Positions 1 to 5,644 of a DNA stretch of 5,669 nt are shown here, in pieces (positions within the stretch are counted from its first letter, which is position 1; every line of letters starts with the position of its first letter). Location: NCBI GenBank assembly GCA_017860395.1, contig JAGDMC010000107.1:1-5669 (forward strand), written 5' to 3'. The DNA comes from Bacteroidota bacterium. GTDB taxonomy: Bacteria > Bacteroidota > Bacteroidia > Bacteroidales > UBA932. The notes below the pieces were generated by a model that saw nothing but the letters and a program-made list of their open reading frames with translations, did not search any database and was not told the origin of the DNA. The position numbers and the translations under genes are program-made.

Positions 1-45
1 CAATAACAGTGCTGCAAAGGCAAGTCTTAAAAAACATTTTTTCAT
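1..45 (-). CDS. 5' end of an exported protein gene downstream of btuB (partial)
   Basis: Only the first 15 codons are in the window; the gene continues past the left edge. On the minus strand an ATG at 45-43 opens a frame reading MKKCFLRLAFAALLL with no stop, which is the shape of a bacterial signal peptide: two lysines, then a hydrophobic core rich in Leu and Ala. The start lies 29 bp after the btuB stop with no terminator between, and the leader before it is A/T-rich without a Shine-Dalgarno, as is usual in Bacteroidota. It is therefore probably co-transcribed with btuB under the cobalamin riboswitch. In Bacteroidota such second genes are often surface B12-binding lipoproteins (BtuG-like) or periplasmic or ABC components for cobalamin, but nothing visible here decides among these. 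The mature protein is unseen, so no function is assigned. Confidence 0.65.
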   Translation of the reverse strand, partial: MKKCFLRLAFAALLL

Positions 46-74
46 TTCTAAACGTATTTTTTTTATTTGTAAAA

Positions 75-2015
75 CTAAAATTTCCATTGAAGGGATATTT
101 GCCAGTTTCTGCCAGGCATCGCATAAAACTTCACATTCTGATAACTTGCGTCGGTTATATTCTTCACTACTCCGTTGGCCGTAAAGTTTTCTCCGAAAAG
201 GGAGAATCTGTATATGAGGCCTATATCGGCAAGTACATAAGAGGGTAAAATATCATAAATATCAAGTGTGGTCCTCGTTCCCGTGTAATAGACCCCTCCG
301 TAGAGAGACCATTTATCAAGGTCGGCACGAAGTGAAGCTCTTAGAGAGTGTTTTGGCTGATAGGCAAGCTGCTCCCCTTTTGCAGGGTCTTCCGGCCAGA
401 TAGGCGTTACTGTCACAATATTTGTGAACGAGTAGTTTGTGTTAAGCGATATTTTAAAATCCGAAATCTCCTTTGTTATTTTAAGCCCGGCTTCTGCACC
501 ATGGGACAGAACTTCCGGAATATTTTGCGGACGCCACACCTGCCCGGCAGGGAGCCAGCGAATCCAGTCGTCAACCTCACTTCTGTAAAGAGTTGCAAAT
601 CCTTCCGCACTCCACGAATCTTTAATCCAGCCGTAGTCAAGACCGCCTTCGGCTGTTAAAGACTTTTCGCTTTGCAGATACAGGTGCTCTCCTCCCCAGT
701 AGCGGTCGTTTAAAGTTGGAACCTTTGAACTGCGGGATACAGATGCTCTTGCAGAGAGTGTATGCCCGGAACGGTTAAGCAGCATTACCCTCAGGTCCAG
801 CGATGGCATCAAAGGCAGCGTGCTGTTGGTTATGAGAGTATACCTCAACCCTGCGGAAATAGTTACCGGAACAAACGGAGTATATTTCGCAAGCAGATAG
901 ACATTACCCCTTTCTTCGAAAACAGAATCGGCATAGGAGTGGACAACTGGTTTAATATATGTCCCTGAAAGCCCACCCTTAAGAGTGAATTTTTCTGTTT
1001 TGTACTCTCCCTCAGCCGATGCGATAAATGTATGAGCAGCAATAACATCTTCTTTATACCTCTGATGGTCATACGAATAAGATGCTGTTGCTCCATACGA
1101 AAAACACTTTGCCGAATTGTTGTATCCTACAGAAGTTTTGAAATTCCTGTCATAAATTGACGCATAACTTTCTGGCCTGTCGTTTAACGAAACCGAAGGC
1201 TGAATTTGCCTGTCGAAATCGAGATAGAGAAGGCTGAAAGAGAGAATTCCTCCGTTTTTTATCTTCCCGAAAAGCTCCTGAAGCACTCCGTAATTATTGT
1301 ATGCGGCGTTGTTGAGATACTCCTCCGGCCTGCCGGGTTTTGTATTGTTTTCAAAACGGTAGTTGTTCCTGGCTATCGAATAGAGTACGCTGCTTCTTGA
1401 TTCGATTTTATTATTTGACAGCCTCATGGTTCCCCCTGTAAAAAGAGTTCCGAAGCTTCCGGCAGAAATGAGTACATCTCCATGAGCACCTCTCTCCCAT
1501 TTTGGTTTTGTTCTAAGCTGAATACTCCCCCCGATGCTGCCATCTCCATAAAGGGCAGAACTGCCTCCTATGTGGATATCCATTGCATCGAAAAAGTAGA
1601 GAGGAATATGCGAAAGATCTGTTTGCCCCATTGTGGGAACCGACAAACTTTGCCCGTTCCATGCAATTGTAGTGTGGGAAGCAGATGTGCCTCTTACAGA
1701 GATATATGCTCCCATACCCCTTCCGTATTCTTTAAGGTAAGCGGCGTTTTCCTTCTGGATGAAATCGGCAAGAGAACTCATCTGCATTTTTGCGAGTGAC
1801 TCCTGCGGAACGGCCACAAGTTTTGTTCCTATGCCAAATCTTTTGTTTTCGGTTGCAGACCTCTTGAAAGGTGTCCTGATAATTACTGAGTCCAGCTTTC
1901 TCGACTGCTGAATTTTTATTGTGTCTTTGGTTTGTGCAAACGACGAAGTACCCGGATAGTAAATACCCAGTACAATAAGAATAATAGCAACAAAAAATAA
2001 TAACCGGTTTGTCAT
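75..2015 (-). CDS. btuB: TonB-dependent outer-membrane vitamin B12 receptor (BtuB-type)
   Basis: Encodes a 646-residue outer-membrane receptor that would bind corrinoids outside the cell and import them into the periplasm with energy from TonB-ExbBD. A signal peptide spans about residues 1-27 (hydrophobic core, likely cleavage after SSFA before QTK). A TonB-box-like segment DSVIIRT lies at 42-48. The plug domain follows at about 65-170, with the family hallmarks YISVRGT (104-110), IAWNGQSL and SSALYGDGSIGGSI (152-165). The rest is a 22-strand-type beta barrel, ending in the usual aromatic C-terminus (ISLQWKF). Length is close to E. coli BtuB (614), and there is no N-terminal carboxypeptidase-like extension, so it is not SusC-type. 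The ligand assignment rests on the cobalamin riboswitch directly upstream; by protein sequence alone another siderophore-like ligand would be possible. The start at 2015 is supported by AAGGAG four bases upstream and by the signal peptide. Confidence 0.88.
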   Translation of the reverse strand: MTNRLLFFVAIILIVLGIYYPGTSSFAQTKDTIKIQQSRKLDSVIIRTPFKRSATENKRFGIGTKLVAVPQESLAKMQMSSLADFIQKENAAYLKEYGRGMGAYISVRGTSASHTTIAWNGQSLSVPTMGQTDLSHIPLYFFDAMDIHIGGSSALYGDGSIGGSIQLRTKPKWERGAHGDVLISAGSFGTLFTGGTMRLSNNKIESRSSVLYSIARNNYRFENNTKPGRPEEYLNNAAYNNYGVLQELFGKIKNGGILSFSLLYLDFDRQIQPSVSLNDRPESYASIYDRNFKTSVGYNNSAKCFSYGATASYSYDHQRYKEDVIAAHTFIASAEGEYKTEKFTLKGGLSGTYIKPVVHSYADSVFEERGNVYLLAKYTPFVPVTISAGLRYTLITNSTLPLMPSLDLRVMLLNRSGHTLSARASVSRSSKVPTLNDRYWGGEHLYLQSEKSLTAEGGLDYGWIKDSWSAEGFATLYRSEVDDWIRWLPAGQVWRPQNIPEVLSHGAEAGLKITKEISDFKISLNTNYSFTNIVTVTPIWPEDPAKGEQLAYQPKHSLRASLRADLDKWSLYGGVYYTGTRTTLDIYDILPSYVLADIGLIYRFSLFGENFTANGVVKNITDASYQNVKFYAMPGRNWQISLQWKF

Positions 2016-2017
2016 CG

Positions 2018-2025
2018 CTCTCCTT
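2018..2025 (-). promoter_or_regulatory. Shine-Dalgarno of btuB
   Basis: On the minus strand AAGGAGAG occupies 2025-2018, with the AGGAG core ending four bases before the ATG at 2015. This fixes the btuB start. It is a strong purine-rich site for a phylum where Shine-Dalgarno motifs are usually weak or absent, and the M16 gene in this window has none. Its place about 30 nt after the riboswitch aptamer makes it a plausible target for translational control, which is inference. Confidence 0.7.
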
Positions 2026-2053
2026 TTCCCGAAAGTTCGATTAATAAAGTTTT

Positions 2054-2201
2054 GTTCCTAGAAGGTCTTCTGACTCAGCTTTTACATCTCTTGCCTTCCC
2101 ACCTTACGGCAGTGGCCGACTGAAGATAACCCTGTTTAGGGAGAAGCTTCACAGCAGCGGGTACTGTTCCCGGATTTAACGGGATTCCCTTACGCTGGAA
2201 C
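2054..2201 (-). promoter_or_regulatory. Cobalamin (B12) riboswitch controlling btuB
   Basis: Read on the minus strand, this leader carries the conserved blocks of a cobalamin aptamer in order. The first is the core AAGGGAATCCCG, then AAATCCGGGAACAGTACCCG and GCTGCTGTGA (about 2191-2150). Next comes GCCACTGCCGTAAGGTGGGA (about 2116-2097). Last is the B12 box GAGTCAGAAGACCTTCTA at 2076-2059, matching the published consensus rAGYCMGgAgaCCkGCCd at most positions. The closing P1 helix pairs GTTCC (2201-2197) with GGAAC (2058-2054). Binding of cobalamin should lower expression of btuB and the following gene. No terminator hairpin with a U-run lies between the aptamer and the start codon, so control of ribosome access is more likely than transcription attenuation; that is inference. 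Confidence 0.95.
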
Positions 2202-2205
2202 GGTG

Positions 2206-2234
2206 CAAAGATAACTTTTTTTATATAAAACAAT
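2206..2234 (-). promoter_or_regulatory. Promoter of the riboswitch-btuB unit (Bacteroidota type)
   Basis: On the minus strand TATCTTTG at 2213-2206 matches the Bacteroidota -7 consensus TAnnTTTG at all fixed positions. ATTG at 2234-2231 sits 17 nt upstream as a weak -33 element (consensus TTTG). Transcription would start around 2200, almost exactly where the first strand of the riboswitch P1 helix begins (2201), so position and structure support each other. The -33 match and its spacing are imperfect. Confidence 0.65.
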
Positions 2235-2244
2235 ATTATTTCTT

Positions 2245-2252
2245 TAAATTTG
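2245..2252 (+). promoter_or_regulatory. Candidate -7 promoter element of the M16 peptidase gene
   Basis: TAAATTTG matches TAnnTTTG at all fixed positions and would place the transcript start near 2259, leaving a short leader of about 26 nt before the ATG at 2285. A good -33 TTTG is not present; only a T-run at 2216-2222 lies at roughly the right distance. The region is very A/T-rich, so a chance match is possible. If real, this promoter and the btuB promoter are back to back within about 50 bp. Confidence 0.45.
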
Positions 2253-2284
2253 ATTCAAATCGCTAATTCATAACTATTTAAATC

Positions 2285-5095
2285 ATGTCAAATCTCTTTA
2301 AGTCGCTATTATTCATCGCATTAACATCTTTTACGATGGCATGTTCAACCCAAAAGGACGCGGTTGAACTCAAGTATGAACAGTACACACTTGATAACGG
2401 CCTTAAGGTCGTTCTACACCAGGATCTATCAGATCCTATGGTTGCAATCGCAATTCAGTATCATGTTGGTTCCGGCAGAGAGAAGCTCGGAAAAACAGGT
2501 TTTGCACACTTTTTTGAGCACATGCTTTTCCAGCGTTCCGAGAATCTTCCAAGAAACGCTTTCTTCCAGAAGATAGCAAAACTGGGTGGCGAATTTAACG
2601 GCTCAACCAATTCCGACGGAACAAACTACTACGAAGCAGTTCCAAGAGATGCTATGGAAAAAGTTCTCTGGATGGAATCGGACCGTATGGGATTCTTCAT
2701 TAATACAGTAACTCAGGGTGGACTTGAGCGTGAAATAGACGTTGTGTCAAACGAAAAACGTCAGAATTACGACAGCCAGCCTTACGGACATTCGAGTACA
2801 ATTATGGCTAAGGAGATGTTTCCGGCCGGCCACCCATACAGCTGGACAACTATAGGCGAAATTGCCGACCTTAAAAGCGCAACGCTCGACGATGTAAAAG
2901 AGTTTTACCACACATACTATGTTCCAAACAATGCAACTTTGGTGCTTGCAGGCGACTTTGACATTGCCCAGGCAAAAGAGCTCATTCAAAAATATTTTGG
3001 CGAAATTAAAAAAGGCGGAGACGTTGAAAAACCTAAAGTTCAGCCTCTGACTTTCGAAGCCACAAAGAAAATGGTTTTTGAAGACGCATTCGCGAAACTT
3101 CCTCAAATTACGCTTTCATACCCTACCGTTGAACAATACAACAACGATTCTTACGCAATTCAATACTTCACAAATCTTTATGCAAACGGCAAAAAATCGC
3201 CTCTTTACAAGATTATCGTAGAAGAAAAGAAACTTGCCCCTTCTGTAGGCGCATTCAATATGTCACGCGAAATAGCCGGTTATACTCAGGTTTCTGTAAG
3301 AGCATTCGAAGGAGTGAATCTTAATGAAGTTTATACCGCTATTGAAGAAGCATTTGCAAGATTCGAAAAAGACGGTGTAGACGAACAGGAACTGCAAAAA
3401 CTTAAAGTTATGCAGGAAGTTAACCTTTACAATCGACTTAGTGGCGTTCAGGGAAAGGCCCTTATGATGGCACGCGACAACGAATTTGGAGGAACTCCGG
3501 ATGAATCCTTTAAAGAACTGGCAAAATATCAGGCCGTTACTAAAGAGGATATTATGAGAGTTTATGAGAAATATTTCAAGGGACGTCCGTACTTTGCGTT
3601 GAGCATTGTTCCAAAAGGCAAACCGGAACTTGCTCTTGCAGAATCCATCCCTGCTACCGTTGCAGTTGAAAACGTTGCAGAACAGACAATGAAATCAAAA
3701 GGCGGAAAGATTGTAGATGATGAATATGTGCGCACTCAATCGGCAATAGACCGTTCAATTGAACCTGAATTCCTTCCTAATGCACCGGCAATAACTGTTC
3801 CTCCAATCTGGACAGGTAAACTTGCAAACGGAATGTCAATTTATGGAATAACTCAGAATGAGCTTCCTCTTGTTCAGGCAAATATTGCAATGAAAGGCGG
3901 AATGTTGCTCGACCCGGAGAAGAAAAACGGTGTTGGATTTATTACAGCAGCTCTCATGAACGAAGGTACAGCGCTCAAAACTCCGGAAGAACTGGAGAGT
4001 GCAATGGGACTTCTTGGAGCAAGAATCAGGTTCTATTCCGATACAGAAGGAATGGGCGTTTCAATTTCAGGATTGTCAAAGAACTTCAGGGACGTGATTG
4101 CTCTCACAGAAGAGATGATGCTTCAGCCAAGGTTTGACTCAGCAGCATTGGCGAGAACCAAGACACGCATTAAAGCTATGATTCGTCAGAACTCAGTGGA
4201 CCCTCGTACAATTGCAATGGATGTGACCGGCAGGCTGCTTTACGGCCCGGAAGCAACCCTTTCTCTCGATGCTTATGGAACAGCGGAAAGCGTTGACTCT
4301 ATTACAATGGACGATGTTAAGGCTTTCTACAATGCAAACTACAGCCCTTCAATTTCCAGCTTTACAATTGCCGGTGCCATTGACCAGAAAGAGACAGAGA
4401 AAATACTTGCTTCCCTTGTTGAAAAATGGAAAGCCAAAGATGTAACAATACCTGAACCAAAGGCAGGAGTTGCAGCAAAAAGAGGAACAATCTATTTTGT
4501 GGATTACCCTAATGCCCCTCAGTCTATGATTATAGTGAGCAAGACTTCCATGCCTTTCAACAGCCCGGATTTCTACCCCACCGCTATTGCAAACTACCGT
4601 CTCGGACAAGGTTCTCAGGGAATGTTGTTTGATGTACTTCGTCTGCAAAAAGGATTTACATACGGAGCATACTCAAACGTAATCGGAGGTGAGTATCTCA
4701 ACCTCTTCATGGCATCTTCAAGCGTTCAGGGAAGTGCAACAAAAGAATCGGTTCAGATTTTCCATGACCTCATTGGAGGCTATGCCGAAACAATAAATGA
4801 CGAGACTCTTACAAGCACCAAAAACTCAATGCTCCGCGCAAAGGCTGCTTCTTTTGAAACCGTTGGCGCATTAGTTTCCATGCTCGACAACATCGCTCGT
4901 TACAACCTTCCGTTTGACTATGTTAAACAACAGGAAGAGACAATCAAAAACATAACTCTGGATCAGGTAAAAGAGATTATCAAGAAAAATCTCAATATCG
5001 ACGAAATGATATTTGTAGTTGTGGGCGACGCAAAAACCCAGATGAAACCGCTGGAATCACTCGGTCTTGGCAAACCGGTACTGGTTACCAGATAA
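2285..5095 (+). CDS. Two-repeat M16 (pitrilysin/insulinase family) zinc metallopeptidase, lipoprotein
   Basis: Encodes a 936-residue zinc peptidase that would degrade unfolded or small proteins and peptides in the cell envelope. A signal sequence ends at Cys20 (FTMAC-S), a relaxed lipobox, so the mature protein is probably lipid-anchored. The first half (about 30-450) is catalytic. It has the inverted zinc motif HFFEH at 75-79, with the distal Glu most likely E157 in LEREIDVVSNEKRQ, 78 residues after the second His as the family requires. An M16 C-type domain follows, starting near HPYSWTTIGEIADL (about 178-191). A charged linker (about 455-505) leads to the second half (about 505-930). There the zinc motif has decayed (GFITAALM at 551-558), but the substrate-positioning pair is kept, R786 and Y793 in LRLQKGFTYGAYS. 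Length resembles E. coli PqqL. The start has no Shine-Dalgarno but gives the signal peptide directly. The physiological substrate is unknown. Confidence 0.92.
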   Translation: MSNLFKSLLFIALTSFTMACSTQKDAVELKYEQYTLDNGLKVVLHQDLSDPMVAIAIQYHVGSGREKLGKTGFAHFFEHMLFQRSENLPRNAFFQKIAKLGGEFNGSTNSDGTNYYEAVPRDAMEKVLWMESDRMGFFINTVTQGGLEREIDVVSNEKRQNYDSQPYGHSSTIMAKEMFPAGHPYSWTTIGEIADLKSATLDDVKEFYHTYYVPNNATLVLAGDFDIAQAKELIQKYFGEIKKGGDVEKPKVQPLTFEATKKMVFEDAFAKLPQITLSYPTVEQYNNDSYAIQYFTNLYANGKKSPLYKIIVEEKKLAPSVGAFNMSREIAGYTQVSVRAFEGVNLNEVYTAIEEAFARFEKDGVDEQELQKLKVMQEVNLYNRLSGVQGKALMMARDNEFGGTPDESFKELAKYQAVTKEDIMRVYEKYFKGRPYFALSIVPKGKPELALAESIPATVAVENVAEQTMKSKGGKIVDDEYVRTQSAIDRSIEPEFLPNAPAITVPPIWTGKLANGMSIYGITQNELPLVQANIAMKGGMLLDPEKKNGVGFITAALMNEGTALKTPEELESAMGLLGARIRFYSDTEGMGVSISGLSKNFRDVIALTEEMMLQPRFDSAALARTKTRIKAMIRQNSVDPRTIAMDVTGRLLYGPEATLSLDAYGTAESVDSITMDDVKAFYNANYSPSISSFTIAGAIDQKETEKILASLVEKWKAKDVTIPEPKAGVAAKRGTIYFVDYPNAPQSMIIVSKTSMPFNSPDFYPTAIANYRLGQGSQGMLFDVLRLQKGFTYGAYSNVIGGEYLNLFMASSSVQGSATKESVQIFHDLIGGYAETINDETLTSTKNSMLRAKAASFETVGALVSMLDNIARYNLPFDYVKQQEETIKNITLDQVKEIIKKNLNIDEMIFVVVGDAKTQMKPLESLGLGKPVLVTR

Positions 5096-5114
5096 TATTG
5101 GTTCCTGAGTACAG

Positions 5115-5147
5115 GATATTATTGATTGATATTATTGATTGATTGAT
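5115..5147 (+). repeat. Short tandem repeat (GATATTATTGATT x2 plus GATTGAT)
   Basis: A 13-bp unit GATATTATTGATT occurs twice head to tail with no mismatch (5115-5127 and 5128-5140), followed by a partial GATTGAT. It sits between the M16 stop codon and its terminator, in the 3' untranslated region. It looks like simple slippage-type repetition; no function is apparent. Confidence 0.75.
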
Positions 5148-5164
5148 CCATTGACTATAGAATG

Positions 5165-5194
5165 AAGGCCGGCAATAAATTGTCGGCCTTTTTT
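5165..5194 (+). terminator. Intrinsic terminator of the M16 peptidase gene
   Basis: AAGGCCGGCA (5165-5174) pairs with TGTCGGCCTT (5181-5190) through ten base pairs including one G-U, closing a six-base loop, and runs straight into six T residues (5189-5194). It lies 70 bp after the M16 stop. The reverse strand lacks a U-run, so it works in the plus direction only and should end the monocistronic M16 transcript. Confidence 0.92.
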
Positions 5195-5287
5195 CGTGGA
5201 AAACCAAGCCGGGTAATGGATTGGAGGTTGATGCCGATAGTTTTTGTGCGGGGATTGCCGGCGGCCAATTCATTGATTGTGTGCTAC

Positions 5288-5330
5288 TTTCTAAGAACAA
5301 AAAGATTGTATATCTTTTTGTTCTTAGAAA
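5288..5330. repeat. 19-bp perfect inverted repeat with 5-nt spacer
   Basis: TTTCTAAGAACAAAAAGAT (5288-5306) is followed, after TGTAT, by its exact reverse complement at 5312-5330. As RNA it would form a 19-bp hairpin on either strand. No U-run follows on either side, so it is not a standard intrinsic terminator. Length and spacer do not fit a dif site. Possible roles are a miniature mobile repeat, an RNA processing or stability hairpin, or a protein-binding palindrome; the sequence does not decide. Confidence 0.9.
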
Positions 5331-5397
5331 CTGCTTGATTCTGGCGGTCAAATGTGTTTCGGACGATAAAATTTAGGAATTAACATGCATATTATGT

Positions 5398-5450
5398 GGC
5401 AGTTATTAAACATTTTGAGATATAATGTCTCAAAATGTTTAGTAATTGCT
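5398..5450 (+). repeat. 23-bp inverted repeat (14 bp perfect core) with 7-nt loop
   Basis: The arms 5398-5420 and 5428-5450 pair along 23 positions around the loop TATAATG. The inner 14 pairs (TAAACATTTTGAGA with its reverse complement) are perfect. The outer nine include three non-Watson-Crick positions, all of which read as G-U in plus-strand RNA and as A-C on the minus strand. A further GTGG (5396-5399) and CCAC (5457-5460) could alternatively close the outer end with a bulge. The plus orientation is a suggestion from the G-U pairs only. Confidence 0.85.
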
Positions 5451-5482
5451 TATTAACCACTTCGTTCCAAAGAATAGACCTC

Positions 5483-5495
5483 GCGGCGCAGCCGC
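5483..5495. repeat. Small GC-rich hairpin GCGGC-GCA-GCCGC
   Basis: A five-pair GC stem with a three-base loop in an otherwise A/T-rich stretch, ten bases before the -33 box of the tRNA promoter. The form resembles REP-type palindromes, but a single copy cannot establish that. Confidence 0.5.
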
Positions 5496-5504
5496 ACCAT
5501 ATCT

Positions 5505-5535
5505 TTTGCTCAATAAAAAAAATTAATTACCTTTG
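5505..5535 (+). promoter_or_regulatory. Promoter of tRNA-Leu (Bacteroidota type)
   Basis: TTTG at 5505-5508 and TACCTTTG at 5528-5535 are separated by exactly 19 nt and match the Bacteroidota primary sigma factor consensus (TTTG-N19-TAnnTTTG) at every fixed position. Transcription would begin around 5542, giving a 5' leader of about 19 nt before the mature tRNA, to be removed by RNase P. This is the clearest promoter in the window. Confidence 0.82.
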
Positions 5536-5560
5536 GCGTCCAGTTTTACCGATAGTGAAT

Positions 5561-5644
5561 GCCCGGATGGCGGAATCGGTAGACGCGCTGGTCTCAAACA
5601 CCAGTAGCTGCAAGGCTGTGCCGGTTCGATCCCGGCTCCGGGTA
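5561..5644 (+). tRNA. tRNA-Leu, anticodon CAA (reads UUG)
   Basis: A complete 84-nt class II cloverleaf. The acceptor GCCCGGA (5561-5567) pairs with TCCGGGT (5637-5643), with a G1-U72 wobble as also found in an E. coli tRNA-Leu. The D arm is GCG...CGC with the loop GAATCGGTAGA. The anticodon stem CTGGT/ACCAG encloses loop CTCAAAC with CAA at 5595-5597. A long variable arm (5605-5619) with an AGC/GCT helix marks a leucine or serine type. The T arm is GCCGG-TTCGATC-CCGGC. The discriminator A at 5644, typical for leucine, is followed by CTTTTC, so CCA is not encoded and must be added after transcription. Confidence 0.97.

Larger units (their letters stand above)
5195..5504. other. Intergenic stretch without a convincing gene; contains inverted repeats
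   Basis: Between the M16 terminator and the tRNA promoter I find no reading frame with protein-like features, no start with a ribosome site and no match to TAnnTTTG on either strand. It holds two long inverted repeats (5288-5330 and 5398-5450) and a small GC-rich hairpin (5483-5495), each listed separately. Transposase fragments and target-site duplications were not seen. It could be a remnant of a small mobile repeat or an unrecognised structured RNA. Confidence 0.6.

Noticed and set aside
348..659. 103-residue plus-strand frame opposite btuB
   Set aside because: Antisense shadow of the beta-barrel coding sequence, with no start signal.
2747..3106. 119-residue minus-strand frame inside the M16 gene
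   Set aside because: Antisense shadow of a well-supported coding frame, with a cysteine- and phenylalanine-rich composition that does not resemble a real protein.
5288..5330. Inverted repeat as a dif/Xer recombination site
   Set aside because: dif sites are about 28 bp with 11-bp arms around a 6-bp centre; here the arms are 19 bp, perfect, with a 5-bp spacer and unlike sequence.
5288..5330. Inverted repeat as a bidirectional intrinsic terminator
   Set aside because: No U-run follows the stem on either strand, and a good terminator for the M16 gene already exists at 5165-5194.
5216..5338. 40-codon plus-strand frame starting MDWRLMPIVF
   Set aside because: No ribosome site or promoter was seen, and its second half is only the translation of the 19-bp inverted repeat. 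Its length is within chance expectation.
5085..5351. 88-residue minus-strand frame from the end of the M16 gene into the spacer
   Set aside because: It runs through the M16 terminator and one arm-pair of the inverted repeat, has no ribosome site or domain-like pattern, and overlaps the M16 stop antisense.
5195..5560. CRISPR array or retron-like element in the spacer
   Set aside because: There are no regularly spaced direct repeats, and no reverse transcriptase or cas gene is present in the window.
5561..5643. G1-U72 pair as an anomaly of the tRNA-Leu acceptor
   Set aside because: The same wobble occurs in an E. coli tRNA-Leu that also begins GCCCGGA and ends CCGGGTA, so it is not unusual.
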